A stretch of 55,719 nucleotides of DNA from Rhodobacterales bacterium 56_14_T64. Its GTDB lineage: Bacteria; Pseudomonadota; Alphaproteobacteria; Rhodobacterales; Rhodobacteraceae. The first letter of the stretch is position 1, and each line of letters opens with the position of its first letter. The notes under the pieces are model-generated. The model did not search any database. It saw nothing but the letters and a program-made list of their open reading frames with translations, and was not told the DNA's origin. Shown in pieces: positions 1 through 8,213 of the stretch. The translations under genes were made by a program, and so were the position numbers. Location of the stretch: contig MAAY01000096.1 in assembly GCA_002162795.1 (NCBI GenBank), forward strand, positions 4,217-59,935, read 5' to 3'.

Positions 1-164
1 TGCACCATTTTCAAAATTGGAGACATCATGGATCTTCGTTGGTCCTGTCAGCTTGTTGAGCCAAGCCAATACTTGCCAGGGTCTGCATCGGCTAGGCCTC
101 AACATAGACGGTCGGCTGAACTCTCTGTAAATAAATGAGGTAACTGATTTCGAGGAAGCGTCTC
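1..164. other. Left-edge stretch, no assignable gene
   Basis: Both strands have a short open frame running off the left edge. On the minus strand an ATG at 105 opens a 35-codon stretch with a protein-like sequence that contains AWLNKLTGPTKIHD. On the plus strand the frame starting at base 1 stays open to a TGA at 136-138. Neither has a convincing ribosome binding site, and I recognise neither product. The stretch may be the end of a gene or of a mobile-element remnant lying outside the window. The GAGGAAG before 165 belongs to the next gene. Confidence 0.3.
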
Positions 165-557
165 ATGGACCGATTTACCGGCGGTTGTTCTTGCGGAAAA
201 GTCCGAATCGTCGCGACAGGTCGCCCTTACCGGGTCGGCATTTGTCACTGTCTGGACTGTCGTAAGCATCACGGCGCGCTTTTCTACGCTGCTGCGGTTT
301 TCCCTCAGGACGCAGTGATTATTGAAGGTGAGATCCGAGATTATGCTGGGCGGTATTTTTGTCCCAGCTGTGGGTCTTCGGTTTTTGCCCGAAGTGCAGA
401 CGAAATCGAAATACATCTTGGATCACTTGATGCTCCTGACCAGTTGAAGCCAACTTATGAAAGTTGGACAATTCGTCGTGAGGCTTGGTTGCCTGCAGTC
501 CCCGAGATGAAACAATTTGAACGCGGGCGTGACGACACAGGCTGGCTTGACGAATAA
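165..557 (+). CDS. GFA/CENP-V-like zinc domain protein
   Basis: A 130-residue protein of the glutathione-dependent formaldehyde-activating enzyme (GFA)/CENP-V fold. The zinc-ligand cysteines are plain: GGCSCG near the N-terminus, CHCLDCRK at about residues 28-35, and CPSCGSSVF at about 66-74. The family includes Gfa, which was proposed to promote S-hydroxymethylglutathione formation, but most members have no known substrate and this one should not be called Gfa. The start is supported by GAGGAAG about six bases upstream. It stands alone before the sugar-acid genes and reads slightly richer in A+T than they do. Confidence 0.85.
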   Translation: MDRFTGGCSCGKVRIVATGRPYRVGICHCLDCRKHHGALFYAAAVFPQDAVIIEGEIRDYAGRYFCPSCGSSVFARSADEIEIHLGSLDAPDQLKPTYESWTIRREAWLPAVPEMKQFERGRDDTGWLDE

Positions 558-694
558 CCTCGTTGCCTTGTCGGGGTAATGGGCCCTGCGCGCATCGTGA
601 TCCATGTCGCGGCTCTCGTTGCAACTTGAGGTTAAACAGACCTCGCGCTGCTCTCGTAACCTTGCTAACAATTTGCGCAGGGTAGGAGAACCAG

Positions 695-1447
695 ATGAAT
701 ACATATGATTTTTCGGGCAAAACGGCAGTTGTGACTGGCGGCGCGCAGGGAATTGGCCTGGCTGTGGTCCAGCGGTTGCTGGCGTCAGGCGCGCGGGTGG
801 CCAGTTGGGATGCGAATGCTGAGATGAACCAATCTTCTGCGGCGGCACATGAGGTCGGGGATCGGATCTTTGCTGCGAGTTGTGATGTCTCGGACTGGGA
901 GCAGGTCACTCGGGCTGTCAGTGAAACTGAAAAGGCGCTGGGCGGGATTGATATTGTGGTCAACAGCGCCGGGATTGCTGGGCCAAACGCCACGGTCGAG
1001 GATTATGACAACGAAGCCTGGAACCGGATCATCGCCATCAACCTGACCGGCACCTATCACGTTAACAAAGCAGTGGTGGCTGGGATGCGGGCGCGGGGCT
1101 ATGGGCGTATCCTCAATATCGCGTCAGTGGCGGGCAAAGAAGGCAATCCAAATGCCAGCGCGTACTCGGCATCCAAGGCTGGGGTGATTGGCTTCACCAA
1201 GTCGCTGGGCAAGGAACTGGCCGGGGAAGACATCGCGGTGAATTGCGTCACGCCTGCTGCGGCGCGCACCCCGATTTTTGACCAGATGGCGCAGGAGCAT
1301 ATTGATTATATGCTGTCCAAAATTCCGCGTGCGCGGTTTCTGGAGGTGGAAGAGGCGGCCAATATGATCAGTTGGTTGGTCAGTGCCGAGAACTCTTTTA
1401 CCACAGGGGCGGTTTTTGACCTGTCCGGCGGGCGCGCAACCTACTAA
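695..1447 (+). CDS. SDR family NAD(P)-dependent oxidoreductase
   Basis: A classical short-chain dehydrogenase of 250 residues. The cofactor motif TGGAQGIG is at 14-21, NSAG at 90-93, catalytic Ser144 in NIASVAG, and Tyr157/Lys161 in YSASK. The C-terminal FDLSGGRATY is the usual SDR ending. An Asp about 18 residues after the glycine motif suggests NAD preference (inference). GGAGA sits just upstream of the ATG. The gene precedes an aminotransferase and a hydroxyisobutyrate-type dehydrogenase on the same strand, so an alcohol/keto conversion of a sugar acid or hydroxy acid is likely. The family resembles FabG and 3-ketoacyl reductases, but nothing here points to fatty-acid synthesis. Confidence 0.88.
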   Translation: MNTYDFSGKTAVVTGGAQGIGLAVVQRLLASGARVASWDANAEMNQSSAAAHEVGDRIFAASCDVSDWEQVTRAVSETEKALGGIDIVVNSAGIAGPNATVEDYDNEAWNRIIAINLTGTYHVNKAVVAGMRARGYGRILNIASVAGKEGNPNASAYSASKAGVIGFTKSLGKELAGEDIAVNCVTPAAARTPIFDQMAQEHIDYMLSKIPRARFLEVEEAANMISWLVSAENSFTTGAVFDLSGGRATY

Positions 1448-1451
1448 AATG

Positions 1452-1463
1452 CTAGAGTGGTAG
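1452..1463. promoter_or_regulatory. Candidate GntR-type operator, site 1
   Basis: CTAGAGTGGTAG begins five bases after the SDR stop and lies about 75 bases upstream of the aminotransferase start. It matches CTARMRTGNTAR, which also occurs at 5576-5587 and 12762-12773. It shares the flanking TAGCTGTTC with the 5576 site and the leading CTAAAAT with the 12762 site. The operator role is inference. Confidence 0.45.
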
Positions 1464-1537
1464 CTGTTCGATTTACTGAACTGGCTTTTTGGCCGTGCTT
1501 TGACGCGGCCTAACATTCTGACAAGGGAACTTTAGCG

Positions 1538-2707
1538 ATGATGACTGCCCCAAGTTTTGACCGGATTGGCGAAGAAAATGCCTTTGCCGTGTTGGCGCGC
1601 GCCAATGCGTTGGCTGCTCAAGGGGTGGACATGATCAACCTTGGTATTGGTCAGCCGGATTTTCCAACGCCGCCACATATCGTCGAGGCAGCGGTCAAGG
1701 CGATGCGGGATGGGCAGCATGGCTATACAGCGGCCACCGGCATTCCCCAACTGCGCGAGGCGGTTGCTGGCGATTTGCACCGCAGGTTCGAGGTAGAGGT
1801 CAATCCCGACAACGTGCTGATCGTGCCGGGGGGCAAGGTGACCATGTTCACCGCGATCATGATGTTTGGCCAGCCAGGGGTCGAGATCATGTATCCCGAT
1901 CCGGGATTCCCGATCTATCGCTCGATGATCGAATTCACCGGCGCGACTCCGGTGCCGGTGCCGATCCGCGAGGATCGGGGCTTTGCCGTGTCAGCCGAGG
2001 AAATGCTGGGGCTGATCACCGATAAAACCCGGCTGATGATTCTGAACTCTCCGGCCAATCCTTGTGGTGGTGTCACGCCCAAGAGCGAGATCGACAAGCT
2101 GGTGGCAGGGCTGGAGACGCATCCGCAGGTCGCCATTCTGTCGGATGAAATTTATGACCAGATGCTGTATGATGGCGAGCAGCATGTGACGCTGCTGTCT
2201 TATCCTGAAATCCGCGACCGTCTGATCCTGCTGAACGGCTGGTCCAAGACCTATGCGATGACCGGCTGGCGATTGGGCTATTCGGTTTGGCCGGATGATC
2301 TGTACAACAAGGCGCGCAAACTGGCGGTGAATGCTTGGTCCTGCGTCAACACGCCGGCGCAGTTTGCAGCACTTGAGGCACTGACCGGACCGCAAGACAG
2401 CGTGGCCGAGATGCTGGCCGCGTTTGATCAGCGGCGCAAGGTTGTAGTTGAGCTGGCAAATGCCATGCCGGGTGTCAGCTGTGTGGTGCCCAAGGGGGCG
2501 TTCTATGCCTTGCCGAACATCAAGGATACGGGTTGGAAAGCGAAACCTCTGGCCTCGGAATTGCTGGAGAAGGCAGGCGTAGCTACCATTGGCGGGCCTG
2601 ATTTTGGCATTCTGGGTGAGGGTTATATCCGCATTAGCTATGCCAACAGTGAAGAAAACATCCGCCGCGCGCTGGGCCGGATGCACGAGTTTCTTGAGCA
2701 AGGCTGA
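1538..2707 (+). CDS. Class I/II PLP-dependent aminotransferase
   Basis: Fold-type I aminotransferase of 389 residues, a normal length for the AspC/AAT family. Visible features are GIGQPDFPTP at 37-46, YTAATGIPQLREA at about 63-75, Asn174 in SPANP, Asp203 and Tyr206 in LSDEIYDQ, the Schiff-base Lys237 in WSKTYAMTGWRLGY, and a carboxylate-binding Arg in YIRISYA near the C-terminus. Substrate cannot be read from sequence; aspartate, alanine or another 2-oxo acid are all possible. Two adjacent ATG codons (1538, 1541) follow an AGGGAA box. The position inside the sugar-acid region suggests it handles a keto acid made there (inference). Confidence 0.9.
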   Translation: MMTAPSFDRIGEENAFAVLARANALAAQGVDMINLGIGQPDFPTPPHIVEAAVKAMRDGQHGYTAATGIPQLREAVAGDLHRRFEVEVNPDNVLIVPGGKVTMFTAIMMFGQPGVEIMYPDPGFPIYRSMIEFTGATPVPVPIREDRGFAVSAEEMLGLITDKTRLMILNSPANPCGGVTPKSEIDKLVAGLETHPQVAILSDEIYDQMLYDGEQHVTLLSYPEIRDRLILLNGWSKTYAMTGWRLGYSVWPDDLYNKARKLAVNAWSCVNTPAQFAALEALTGPQDSVAEMLAAFDQRRKVVVELANAMPGVSCVVPKGAFYALPNIKDTGWKAKPLASELLEKAGVATIGGPDFGILGEGYIRISYANSEENIRRALGRMHEFLEQG

Positions 2708-3020
2708 GGGCCGACAAAGAGTTTGAGGCCATGGCCTTGGGCTGATTTGGCCAAGAAATGCGCAGTCTGGTTTGGCTGCGCATTTTCTTTGAAATGCCCT
2801 CTTTCAACTCGGAAATTCTGGGTCTACAGTTTGGTCACCACGTCTGCGCTTTGTTGATCTTTTGGGCCTGCGGTTCAGTTCATCATCAAAGACTGTTCGG
2901 GTACTAGGGGTGTCTTCTGGACCCGCCCGGCGCTGCTAAGTGCTGAAATCCCCATAAAACCGGCTCGTCAGGGCCTTATTATCAATCATCCGGCGTGGCC
3001 GGAGAATGTAGGATGGAAAC
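2708..3020. other. Intergenic region with terminator
   Basis: This 313-base gap holds the rho-independent terminator at 2756-2790, listed separately. The remainder presumably contains the promoter for the dehydrogenase at 3021. A weak look-alike of the GntR-site motif (CTAGGGGTGTCT) is near 2905-2916 but is too degenerate to call. No coding sequence was seen. Confidence 0.5.
2756..2790 (+). terminator. Rho-independent terminator after aminotransferase
   Basis: Inverted repeat AAATGCGCA (2756-2764) and TGCGCATTT (2777-2785) with a 12-base loop, followed by TCTTT. It lies about 50 bases after the aminotransferase stop. Confidence 0.75.
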
Positions 3021-3911
3021 ATGAAAACTGCAGGTGTAATCGGTTTGGGCGATATGGGCAGCGGGCTGGCCAAGAACCTTATCAATAATGGGTTTTCGAC
3101 AACGGGGCTGGATCTGTCTGCGGATCGGATGGCGGCGTTTACTGACATGGGTGGCACGGCTGCGGTGACGGTGGCTGAGGTTGGCAAGGCGTCGGATGCG
3201 GTGTTTGTCATGGTGATGAACGGCGATCAGGCCAAGGCGGTGATCCTTGGCGAGGGCGGATTGGTCGCGAACATGGCCAAAGGGTCTGCGGTGATCATGT
3301 CCGCGACGATCAAACCGGCCGAGGTGGTCGAGATCGGTGAGGCGATGGCCGACAGTGGCGTGCACTTGATCGATACGCCGGTTTCGGGTGGCTTTCCCGG
3401 TGCACAGGGCGGCACGCTGACCATGATGGCCGCAGCACCGGATGCCGTGTTGGATGAATTTGCACCGGTGATGGAAGCCGTGTCGACCAATATCCACCGG
3501 GTTGGCGACAAGCCGGGGGATGGGCAGGTGGTGAAGTCCTGTTTGCAAACGCTCATCGGCTCGATCTTCACGGCCACGTTTGAGGCCTCGGTTCTGGCCG
3601 CAAAGGCTGGTGTCAGTGGCGAGGTGCTGCACAAGGTGTTTTCAACCTCCGGTGCGGGATGTGGAGTGGCAAACTCGGCGTTGGAAAACATTATCGACCG
3701 CAAGTTCGAAGGCACAGGCAGCCATATCGCGACGATGCACAAGGATCTGACGATATCACTGGATCTGGCGCAACAATTGGGGGTTCCGATGCATACGGCG
3801 TCGACCGCGATGCAGTTGTTTCATGCGGGTAAGACCAAATACCCGAATGGTGACAACTGGGTGGTGACCCGTGTGATCGAGGAAATTGTCGGCGCAGAGT
3901 TGCACCGCTGA
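3021..3911 (+). CDS. 3-hydroxyisobutyrate dehydrogenase-family oxidoreductase (copy 1)
   Basis: A beta-hydroxyacid dehydrogenase of 296 residues. The N-terminal Rossmann motif GVIGLGDMGSG is at 5-15, the substrate motif DTPVSGG at 118-124, and the catalytic lysine is Lys172 in GQVVKSCLQ. The family oxidises 3-hydroxy acids (3-hydroxyisobutyrate, tartronate semialdehyde, L-threonate and similar). This is one of three paralogues in the window, with 13592 and 21572. It ends 15 bases before a TIM-barrel isomerase gene, so the two are probably co-transcribed, a pairing often seen in sugar-acid pathways where an oxidised tetronate or glycerate derivative is isomerised. Exact substrate unknown. GGATGGAAAC precedes the ATG. 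Confidence 0.88.
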   Translation: MKTAGVIGLGDMGSGLAKNLINNGFSTTGLDLSADRMAAFTDMGGTAAVTVAEVGKASDAVFVMVMNGDQAKAVILGEGGLVANMAKGSAVIMSATIKPAEVVEIGEAMADSGVHLIDTPVSGGFPGAQGGTLTMMAAAPDAVLDEFAPVMEAVSTNIHRVGDKPGDGQVVKSCLQTLIGSIFTATFEASVLAAKAGVSGEVLHKVFSTSGAGCGVANSALENIIDRKFEGTGSHIATMHKDLTISLDLAQQLGVPMHTASTAMQLFHAGKTKYPNGDNWVVTRVIEEIVGAELHR

Positions 3912-3926
3912 TCGGAGGATGATGAC

Positions 3927-4793
3927 ATGAAACTAGGCGTTATTTGCGACGGTATCAGTCGCGACTTAAAACATGCCCTGACGGTCATGGATGAATTTGG
4001 ACTTGAGTACGCTGAGCTGCAATTTGTCGGTGATACCGAAGTCGGGGATCACTCAAGGGAGGAAGTTTCTGAGATGAAGTCTCTCTTGGCAGGTCACGGA
4101 AAGCTTGTGTCTTGCTTGTCGCGGCACATTTTTGCCGGGATGACCACGGCCAACCGACCCGGCGATGATCTGCATGTTCAGCATATGGATGCTCTGAAAC
4201 GGGTGATTGATATGGCGCATGAAGTGGGATCGCCCTTGGTGCGCATCATGACGTCAAAAAAGGAGCAGATCCTGTGGGGGCGCAATGGTGCGGAGCAATG
4301 GAATGTTGCCAAAGGAGCCTGGGATGCTCTGCCACCACTGATCGCCCCAGCGGTCGAGTTGGCGCGAGCCGAAGGGCTGACGCTGGTGGTGGAAACCGGC
4401 AATGGCACCATGGTCAACTCTAACTATACTGCGCGGCGGTTGATTGATGAGCTGGACGCCAAGGATGTGCTGAAGGTGTTGTGGGATCCAGCCAACAATT
4501 GCTGGTGTCACGAGGTGGCTTACCCGGATGGCTATGAAGAGGTGCGGGATGGCTATCTTGGCCATGTTCATATCAAGGATGTGCAAGTTGATACGCCACG
4601 TGCCTTGTTAGAGGTGCGGGAAATGGGCAAGGGGCAATTGGCGGATCAGTTCCAGCCCATGGCGGATGCGATGAAGGCGGATAGCTACGGCGGAGTGATC
4701 TCGTTTGAGAGCGTCTATCACCCTGGAAATGGTGACTTTGAAGCCGGGTTCCGTCAGAGTATCGGCCTGTTCAAGACGATATTCGGAGACTGA
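3927..4793 (+). CDS. Sugar phosphate isomerase/epimerase (TIM barrel)
   Basis: A 288-residue AP-endonuclease-2/xylose-isomerase-like TIM barrel. The expected metal-binding acids and histidines are visible: Glu156 in VVETGNG, Asp187 in LWDPANN, His213/His215 in GHVHIKD, and Glu261 in SFESVYH. Members isomerise or epimerise hydroxypyruvate, ketoses, inosose or 2-oxo-tetronates. GGAGG lies seven bases before the ATG. It follows the hydroxyisobutyrate-type dehydrogenase closely, which suggests it acts on that enzyme's product (inference). It is convergent with the GntR gene downstream. Confidence 0.87.
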   Translation: MKLGVICDGISRDLKHALTVMDEFGLEYAELQFVGDTEVGDHSREEVSEMKSLLAGHGKLVSCLSRHIFAGMTTANRPGDDLHVQHMDALKRVIDMAHEVGSPLVRIMTSKKEQILWGRNGAEQWNVAKGAWDALPPLIAPAVELARAEGLTLVVETGNGTMVNSNYTARRLIDELDAKDVLKVLWDPANNCWCHEVAYPDGYEEVRDGYLGHVHIKDVQVDTPRALLEVREMGKGQLADQFQPMADAMKADSYGGVISFESVYHPGNGDFEAGFRQSIGLFKTIFGD

Positions 4794-4840
4794 TGGCTCG
4801 GGGCTTCTGGTGTTTGATCCTGGAAGCAGTTCTGATTTGA

Positions 4841-5554
4841 TCAGACCGGCTTGAACAATTCGGGCCGCTCGGTTTCGAGCGGTTCGATATATTTGACCAG
4901 TTGGCGCACATGATTGCGAATGGCCTGTTTCGCGGTCTCGGGGTCGCCGTCGATAATAGCGGCGACAATGGCGGCATGTTCGGCAACCGAAGACTGCATC
5001 CGACCCGGTGTTGGCATATGTAGGTGCCGGGCGCGGCTGACCTGGGTCCAGGTGGTATCTGCCAGTGTCGCCAGCCGTTTGAAGCCGGTAAACGACATGA
5101 TCAGATTGTGCATGTCAGCGTCCATCTGCAGAAAGCCTTCGACATCACCGTCTTCTGCCAGGGCTTCTTGCATGCGAAGATTGCGGCGCAGCAGAACCTT
5201 TTGCTGGTCGGTGATGTTCAGAGCTACGTATTCTACAGCGGCCACCTCTAAGGCCTCGCGCAGGAAGGCACCTTCGCGAATGTCGTCCATCGAGAACCGA
5301 GACACAAAGGTGCCGGCCTGCGGCACCACTTCGACCAGACCCTCGGCTGCCAGTTTTGCCACCGCTTCGGTGACGGGTGAGCGGGAGACGCCCAGCGTTT
5401 CGCAGATCTCTGTTTTGCGCAGAATCTCGCCGGGTTTATAAAACAGGGAAAGGATCGCGTCCTTGAGGACAAGATGCACCCGTGTCGACAGGGATCCGCT
5501 AAAGCTGTCCAAAGGCATCAATTGGTGATCCGTGTCCTTTTCCCCTTGCATCAT
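4841..5554 (-). CDS. GntR family (FadR/FCD) transcriptional regulator
   Basis: A 237-residue regulator with an N-terminal winged helix-turn-helix at about residues 15-85 (TEICETLGVSRSPVTEAVAKL) and a C-terminal FCD ligand domain. The FCD metal-binding residues are recognisable in DADMHNLI, EHAAIVAAI and RNHVRQL. FCD regulators usually respond to a small organic acid and release an operator near their own gene. It is divergent from uxaA, and the 108-base gap between them contains the perfect palindrome CTAACATGTTAG. GAAGG precedes the ATG at 5554; a second ATG lies three bases inside. It probably controls the sugar-acid genes around it (inference). Confidence 0.9.
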   Translation of the reverse strand: MMQGEKDTDHQLMPLDSFSGSLSTRVHLVLKDAILSLFYKPGEILRKTEICETLGVSRSPVTEAVAKLAAEGLVEVVPQAGTFVSRFSMDDIREGAFLREALEVAAVEYVALNITDQQKVLLRRNLRMQEALAEDGDVEGFLQMDADMHNLIMSFTGFKRLATLADTTWTQVSRARHLHMPTPGRMQSSVAEHAAIVAAIIDGDPETAKQAIRNHVRQLVKYIEPLETERPELFKPV

Positions 5555-5575
5555 GTGGCCTTCACTATCTACATT

Positions 5576-5587
5576 CTAACATGTTAG
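5576..5587. promoter_or_regulatory. Candidate GntR operator, site 2 (perfect palindrome)
   Basis: CTAACATGTTAG is a perfect 12-bp palindrome in the divergent gap between the GntR gene and uxaA, where an autoregulatory operator would be expected. Two related 12-mers occur at 1452 and 12762. Confidence 0.6.
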
Positions 5588-5662
5588 CTGTTCTGCCTGA
5601 CCCGTCAAGGCAAAGCTCCCACAGCGTTTTCCGCAAGTAACATGCGCATATAGGTAGCCTCA

Positions 5663-7189
5663 ATGAAGAATTCCGACAATCTGGTTATTCGCCTACATGG
5701 TGATGACAACGTGCTGATCGCCTTGCAAGATCTGACTGCTGGTACGGTGCTGAAAGAACATGACCTGACCCTGAACGATGTGGTGAAACGCGGCCACAAG
5801 ATTGCGTCGGCTGCGATCAATGAGGGTCAGAACGTAGTCCGCTATGGTCAGATCATTGGCGCGGCGAGTGCGGCAATCACAATCGGTGATCACATTCACA
5901 CCCATAACCTGATCATGGGCGAATATGGCAAGGACTATGGGTTCTGTTCGGACGCGCAGCCACTGCCTGTTGTCACCGAGGCCCGGACGTTTGATGGCTA
6001 TCACCGGCCTGATGGGAAGGTCGGGACGCGTAATTATCTGGGTATTCTGACCTCGGTGAACTGTTCCGGATCTGTGGCGCGTTTCATTGCCGAGGCGGCC
6101 GAGAAGAATGGCCTGCTGGATGGGCTTGAAAACGTCGATGGTATTGTTCCGATTGTACATGGAACAGGCTGCGGGATGTCTGGGGAAGACGAGGGGTATC
6201 AGACCCTGTACCGCACTCTGTCGGGTTATGCGCAGCATTCGAATTTCGCCGGAATTCTGCTGATTGGTCTGGGCTGCGAGGTCATGCAGATCCAGGATCT
6301 GGTTGGCGCAGTGCGGATGCGCGATACGGATAGTTTTCGGTATATGACCATCCAGCAAACCGGCGGAACTCGGCGGACCATTGAGAAGGGTTTGGAGATC
6401 CTGAAAGACATGGCGCAGATCGCCAATAAGGTTGAGCGCAAGCCTGCTCCCGTGTCGCATCTGACGGTGGCGCTGCAATGTGGGGGGTCCGACGGGTATT
6501 CTGGGATCACTGCCAATCCGGCGCTGGGCCATGCCTCGGATCTTCTGGTACGCCATGGTGGCACCACTGTTCTAGCTGAAACGTCCGAGGTTTATGGCGC
6601 CGAGCATTTGTTGACCCGCCGAGCGGTATCGCCAGAAGTTGGCCAAAAGCTGGTGGACCGAATTCTGTGGTGGGAAGAATACACTGAACGCAACGGTGGT
6701 GAGATGAACAACAACCCATCGCCGGGGAACAAGCGGGGCGGGCTGACCACCATTCTGGAGAAATCCCTGGGGGCCGTGGCCAAGGGTGGCAGTGCACCGC
6801 TGACGGATGTCTACAAGTTTGCCGAGCCGATCACCAAGAATGGTTTTGTGTTCATGGACAGCCCCGGCTACGACCCGGTGTCGATTACAGGGCAGATCGC
6901 GTCGGGGTCCAATCTGGTGGCCTTTACCACCGGGCGCGGATCGGTGTCGGGGTTTAAGCCCAGCCCCAGCATCAAGCTGGCCACCAACACCGAAATGTTT
7001 GAGCGCATGAGCGAAGACATGGATGTGAACTGTGGTGATATCATTAGTGCCGGCGTCAGCATCGAGCAAAAAGGCGAAGAGATTTTTGAGCTGCTGATAC
7101 GCATTGCCTCGGGTGAGAAATCAAAGAGCGAGGCGCTGGGCTTTGGTGGGGCAGAGTTTGTGCCCTGGCAGATGGGCTGTGTGATGTAA
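5663..7189 (+). CDS. UxaA-family altronate/galactarate-type dehydratase
   Basis: A full-length 508-residue UxaA-family dehydratase. An N-terminal SAF domain occupies about residues 1-90 and includes GDHIHTHNL at 76-84. The large catalytic domain follows from about 105 (FDGYHRPDGKVGTRNYLGIL). It carries conserved cysteines in SVNCSGS, GTGCGMSG, LGLGCE and ALQCGGSDGYSG, and KPSPSIKLATNT near the C-terminus. Known members dehydrate D-altronate or galactarate to 2-keto-3-deoxy acids with an iron centre. Substrate here cannot be fixed. Divergent transcription from the GntR regulator suggests direct control. It is convergent with the 2-hydroxyacid dehydrogenase gene, and a shared terminator lies between them. 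Confidence 0.9.
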   Translation: MKNSDNLVIRLHGDDNVLIALQDLTAGTVLKEHDLTLNDVVKRGHKIASAAINEGQNVVRYGQIIGAASAAITIGDHIHTHNLIMGEYGKDYGFCSDAQPLPVVTEARTFDGYHRPDGKVGTRNYLGILTSVNCSGSVARFIAEAAEKNGLLDGLENVDGIVPIVHGTGCGMSGEDEGYQTLYRTLSGYAQHSNFAGILLIGLGCEVMQIQDLVGAVRMRDTDSFRYMTIQQTGGTRRTIEKGLEILKDMAQIANKVERKPAPVSHLTVALQCGGSDGYSGITANPALGHASDLLVRHGGTTVLAETSEVYGAEHLLTRRAVSPEVGQKLVDRILWWEEYTERNGGEMNNNPSPGNKRGGLTTILEKSLGAVAKGGSAPLTDVYKFAEPITKNGFVFMDSPGYDPVSITGQIASGSNLVAFTTGRGSVSGFKPSPSIKLATNTEMFERMSEDMDVNCGDIISAGVSIEQKGEEIFELLIRIASGEKSKSEALGFGGAEFVPWQMGCVM

Positions 7190-7211
7190 GCCGTTGCTTA
7201 AGTTCTGAGAC

Positions 7212-7245
7212 AAAAAGGGGTGGTCCAATTAGCCACCCCTTCTAA
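7212..7245. terminator. Bidirectional terminator between convergent operons
   Basis: AAGGGGTGG (7215-7223) pairs with CCACCCCTT (7233-7241) around a nine-base loop. It is flanked by an A run on one side and TCT on the other. It separates uxaA from the minus-strand sugar-acid operon. Confidence 0.8.
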
Positions 7246-7249
7246 GTAC

Positions 7250-8203
7250 TTATAGCTCGCTACACTCAGGAACCGGGGTCAGCGTTGTGCCGTCCTTCAG
7301 AAACTGACTGAGGTTATCGCAGGTCAGGTCTCCCATGGCCTTGCGGGTCTCAACTGTGGCACTACCGATGTGAGGCTGCAGGACCACGTTGTCCAGGGTG
7401 AACAGCGCTTCGGGAACCTGTGGTTCCTTGTCGAACACATCCAGCCCGGCACCACCAAGACGACCGTCTTGCAGTGCCTTTACCATTTCAGGTTCGTCGA
7501 TGACCGATCCGCGCGAGACGTTGATCAGGATGCCTTCGGCGCCCAGTGCTTCGATCACCTGTTTGTTGACGATACCTTGCGTGCTGGCGCCGCCGGGGGT
7601 GATGCAGATCAGCACATCCGAGGCCGCAGCCATTTCAGTCAGGTCACCGTAATACTGGTACGGCACGTCTTTTTCGCTGCGCGAGTGGTAGACGACGGTC
7701 GCGTTGAACATGGCCAGACGGTCGGCAATGGCTTGTCCGATGCGGCCAAGGCCCAGAATGCCGACGGTGCGATCCTGAACCGAGCGGCTGAGCGGCGTGT
7801 TGCCTTCGGCCACCCAGCGGCCGGCGCGCACATAGGCGTCGTTCGGCACCAGGTTACGACTGACAGCCAGCCACAGCATGATCGCGGTATTGGCGACCTC
7901 GTCGTTCAGCACGTTGGGGGTGTGGGTGACCACAATGCCCCGTGCCGCTGCTGCGCCGGCGTCGATGGCATCATAGCCAACGCCATAGCTGGAGACGATT
8001 TTCAGGTTGGGCAGGCCCGCCATGATATGGGCGGGCAAGCCATCGTGCCCATTGGTGGCCACTGCGACCACCGATGGACCCGTTGTCTCCAGAAACGCCT
8101 GCAATTCATCAGCAGCAGGAAGAGGGTGCACGGTAAACTCGTCCGTGAACCGTTGCATCATAACGTCCGTGACGGAACCGAGTAAAAGCAGGTCAGGTTT
8201 CAT
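7250..8203 (-). CDS. D-2-hydroxyacid dehydrogenase (glyoxylate/hydroxypyruvate reductase type)
   Basis: A 317-residue D-isomer-specific 2-hydroxyacid dehydrogenase. It has the NAD(P) motif GLGRIG at 151-156 and the catalytic triad Arg231 (NVSRGS), Glu260 (DVFDKEP) and His278 (QPHIGSAT). The family reduces glyoxylate or hydroxypyruvate, or runs in reverse. I place the start at the ATG at 8203, which has AAAGGAG just before it; a longer in-frame reading to 8281 would overlap the upstream hydrolase gene and adds unrelated residues. It is the last gene of a five-gene operon, 10 bases after the FAH-family hydrolase, and could process the short hydroxy or keto acid released by that enzyme (inference). 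Confidence 0.9.
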   Translation of the reverse strand: MKPDLLLLGSVTDVMMQRFTDEFTVHPLPAADELQAFLETTGPSVVAVATNGHDGLPAHIMAGLPNLKIVSSYGVGYDAIDAGAAAARGIVVTHTPNVLNDEVANTAIMLWLAVSRNLVPNDAYVRAGRWVAEGNTPLSRSVQDRTVGILGLGRIGQAIADRLAMFNATVVYHSRSEKDVPYQYYGDLTEMAAASDVLICITPGGASTQGIVNKQVIEALGAEGILINVSRGSVIDEPEMVKALQDGRLGGAGLDVFDKEPQVPEALFTLDNVVLQPHIGSATVETRKAMGDLTCDNLSQFLKDGTTLTPVPECSEL

Positions 8204-8213
8204 GGGAGCTCCT

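Noticed and set aside
319-993. 224-codon minus-strand open frame over the GFA and SDR genes
   Set aside because: It lies antisense to two clear genes, has low-complexity, Arg/Ser/Pro-rich translation and no family features. High G+C shadow frame.
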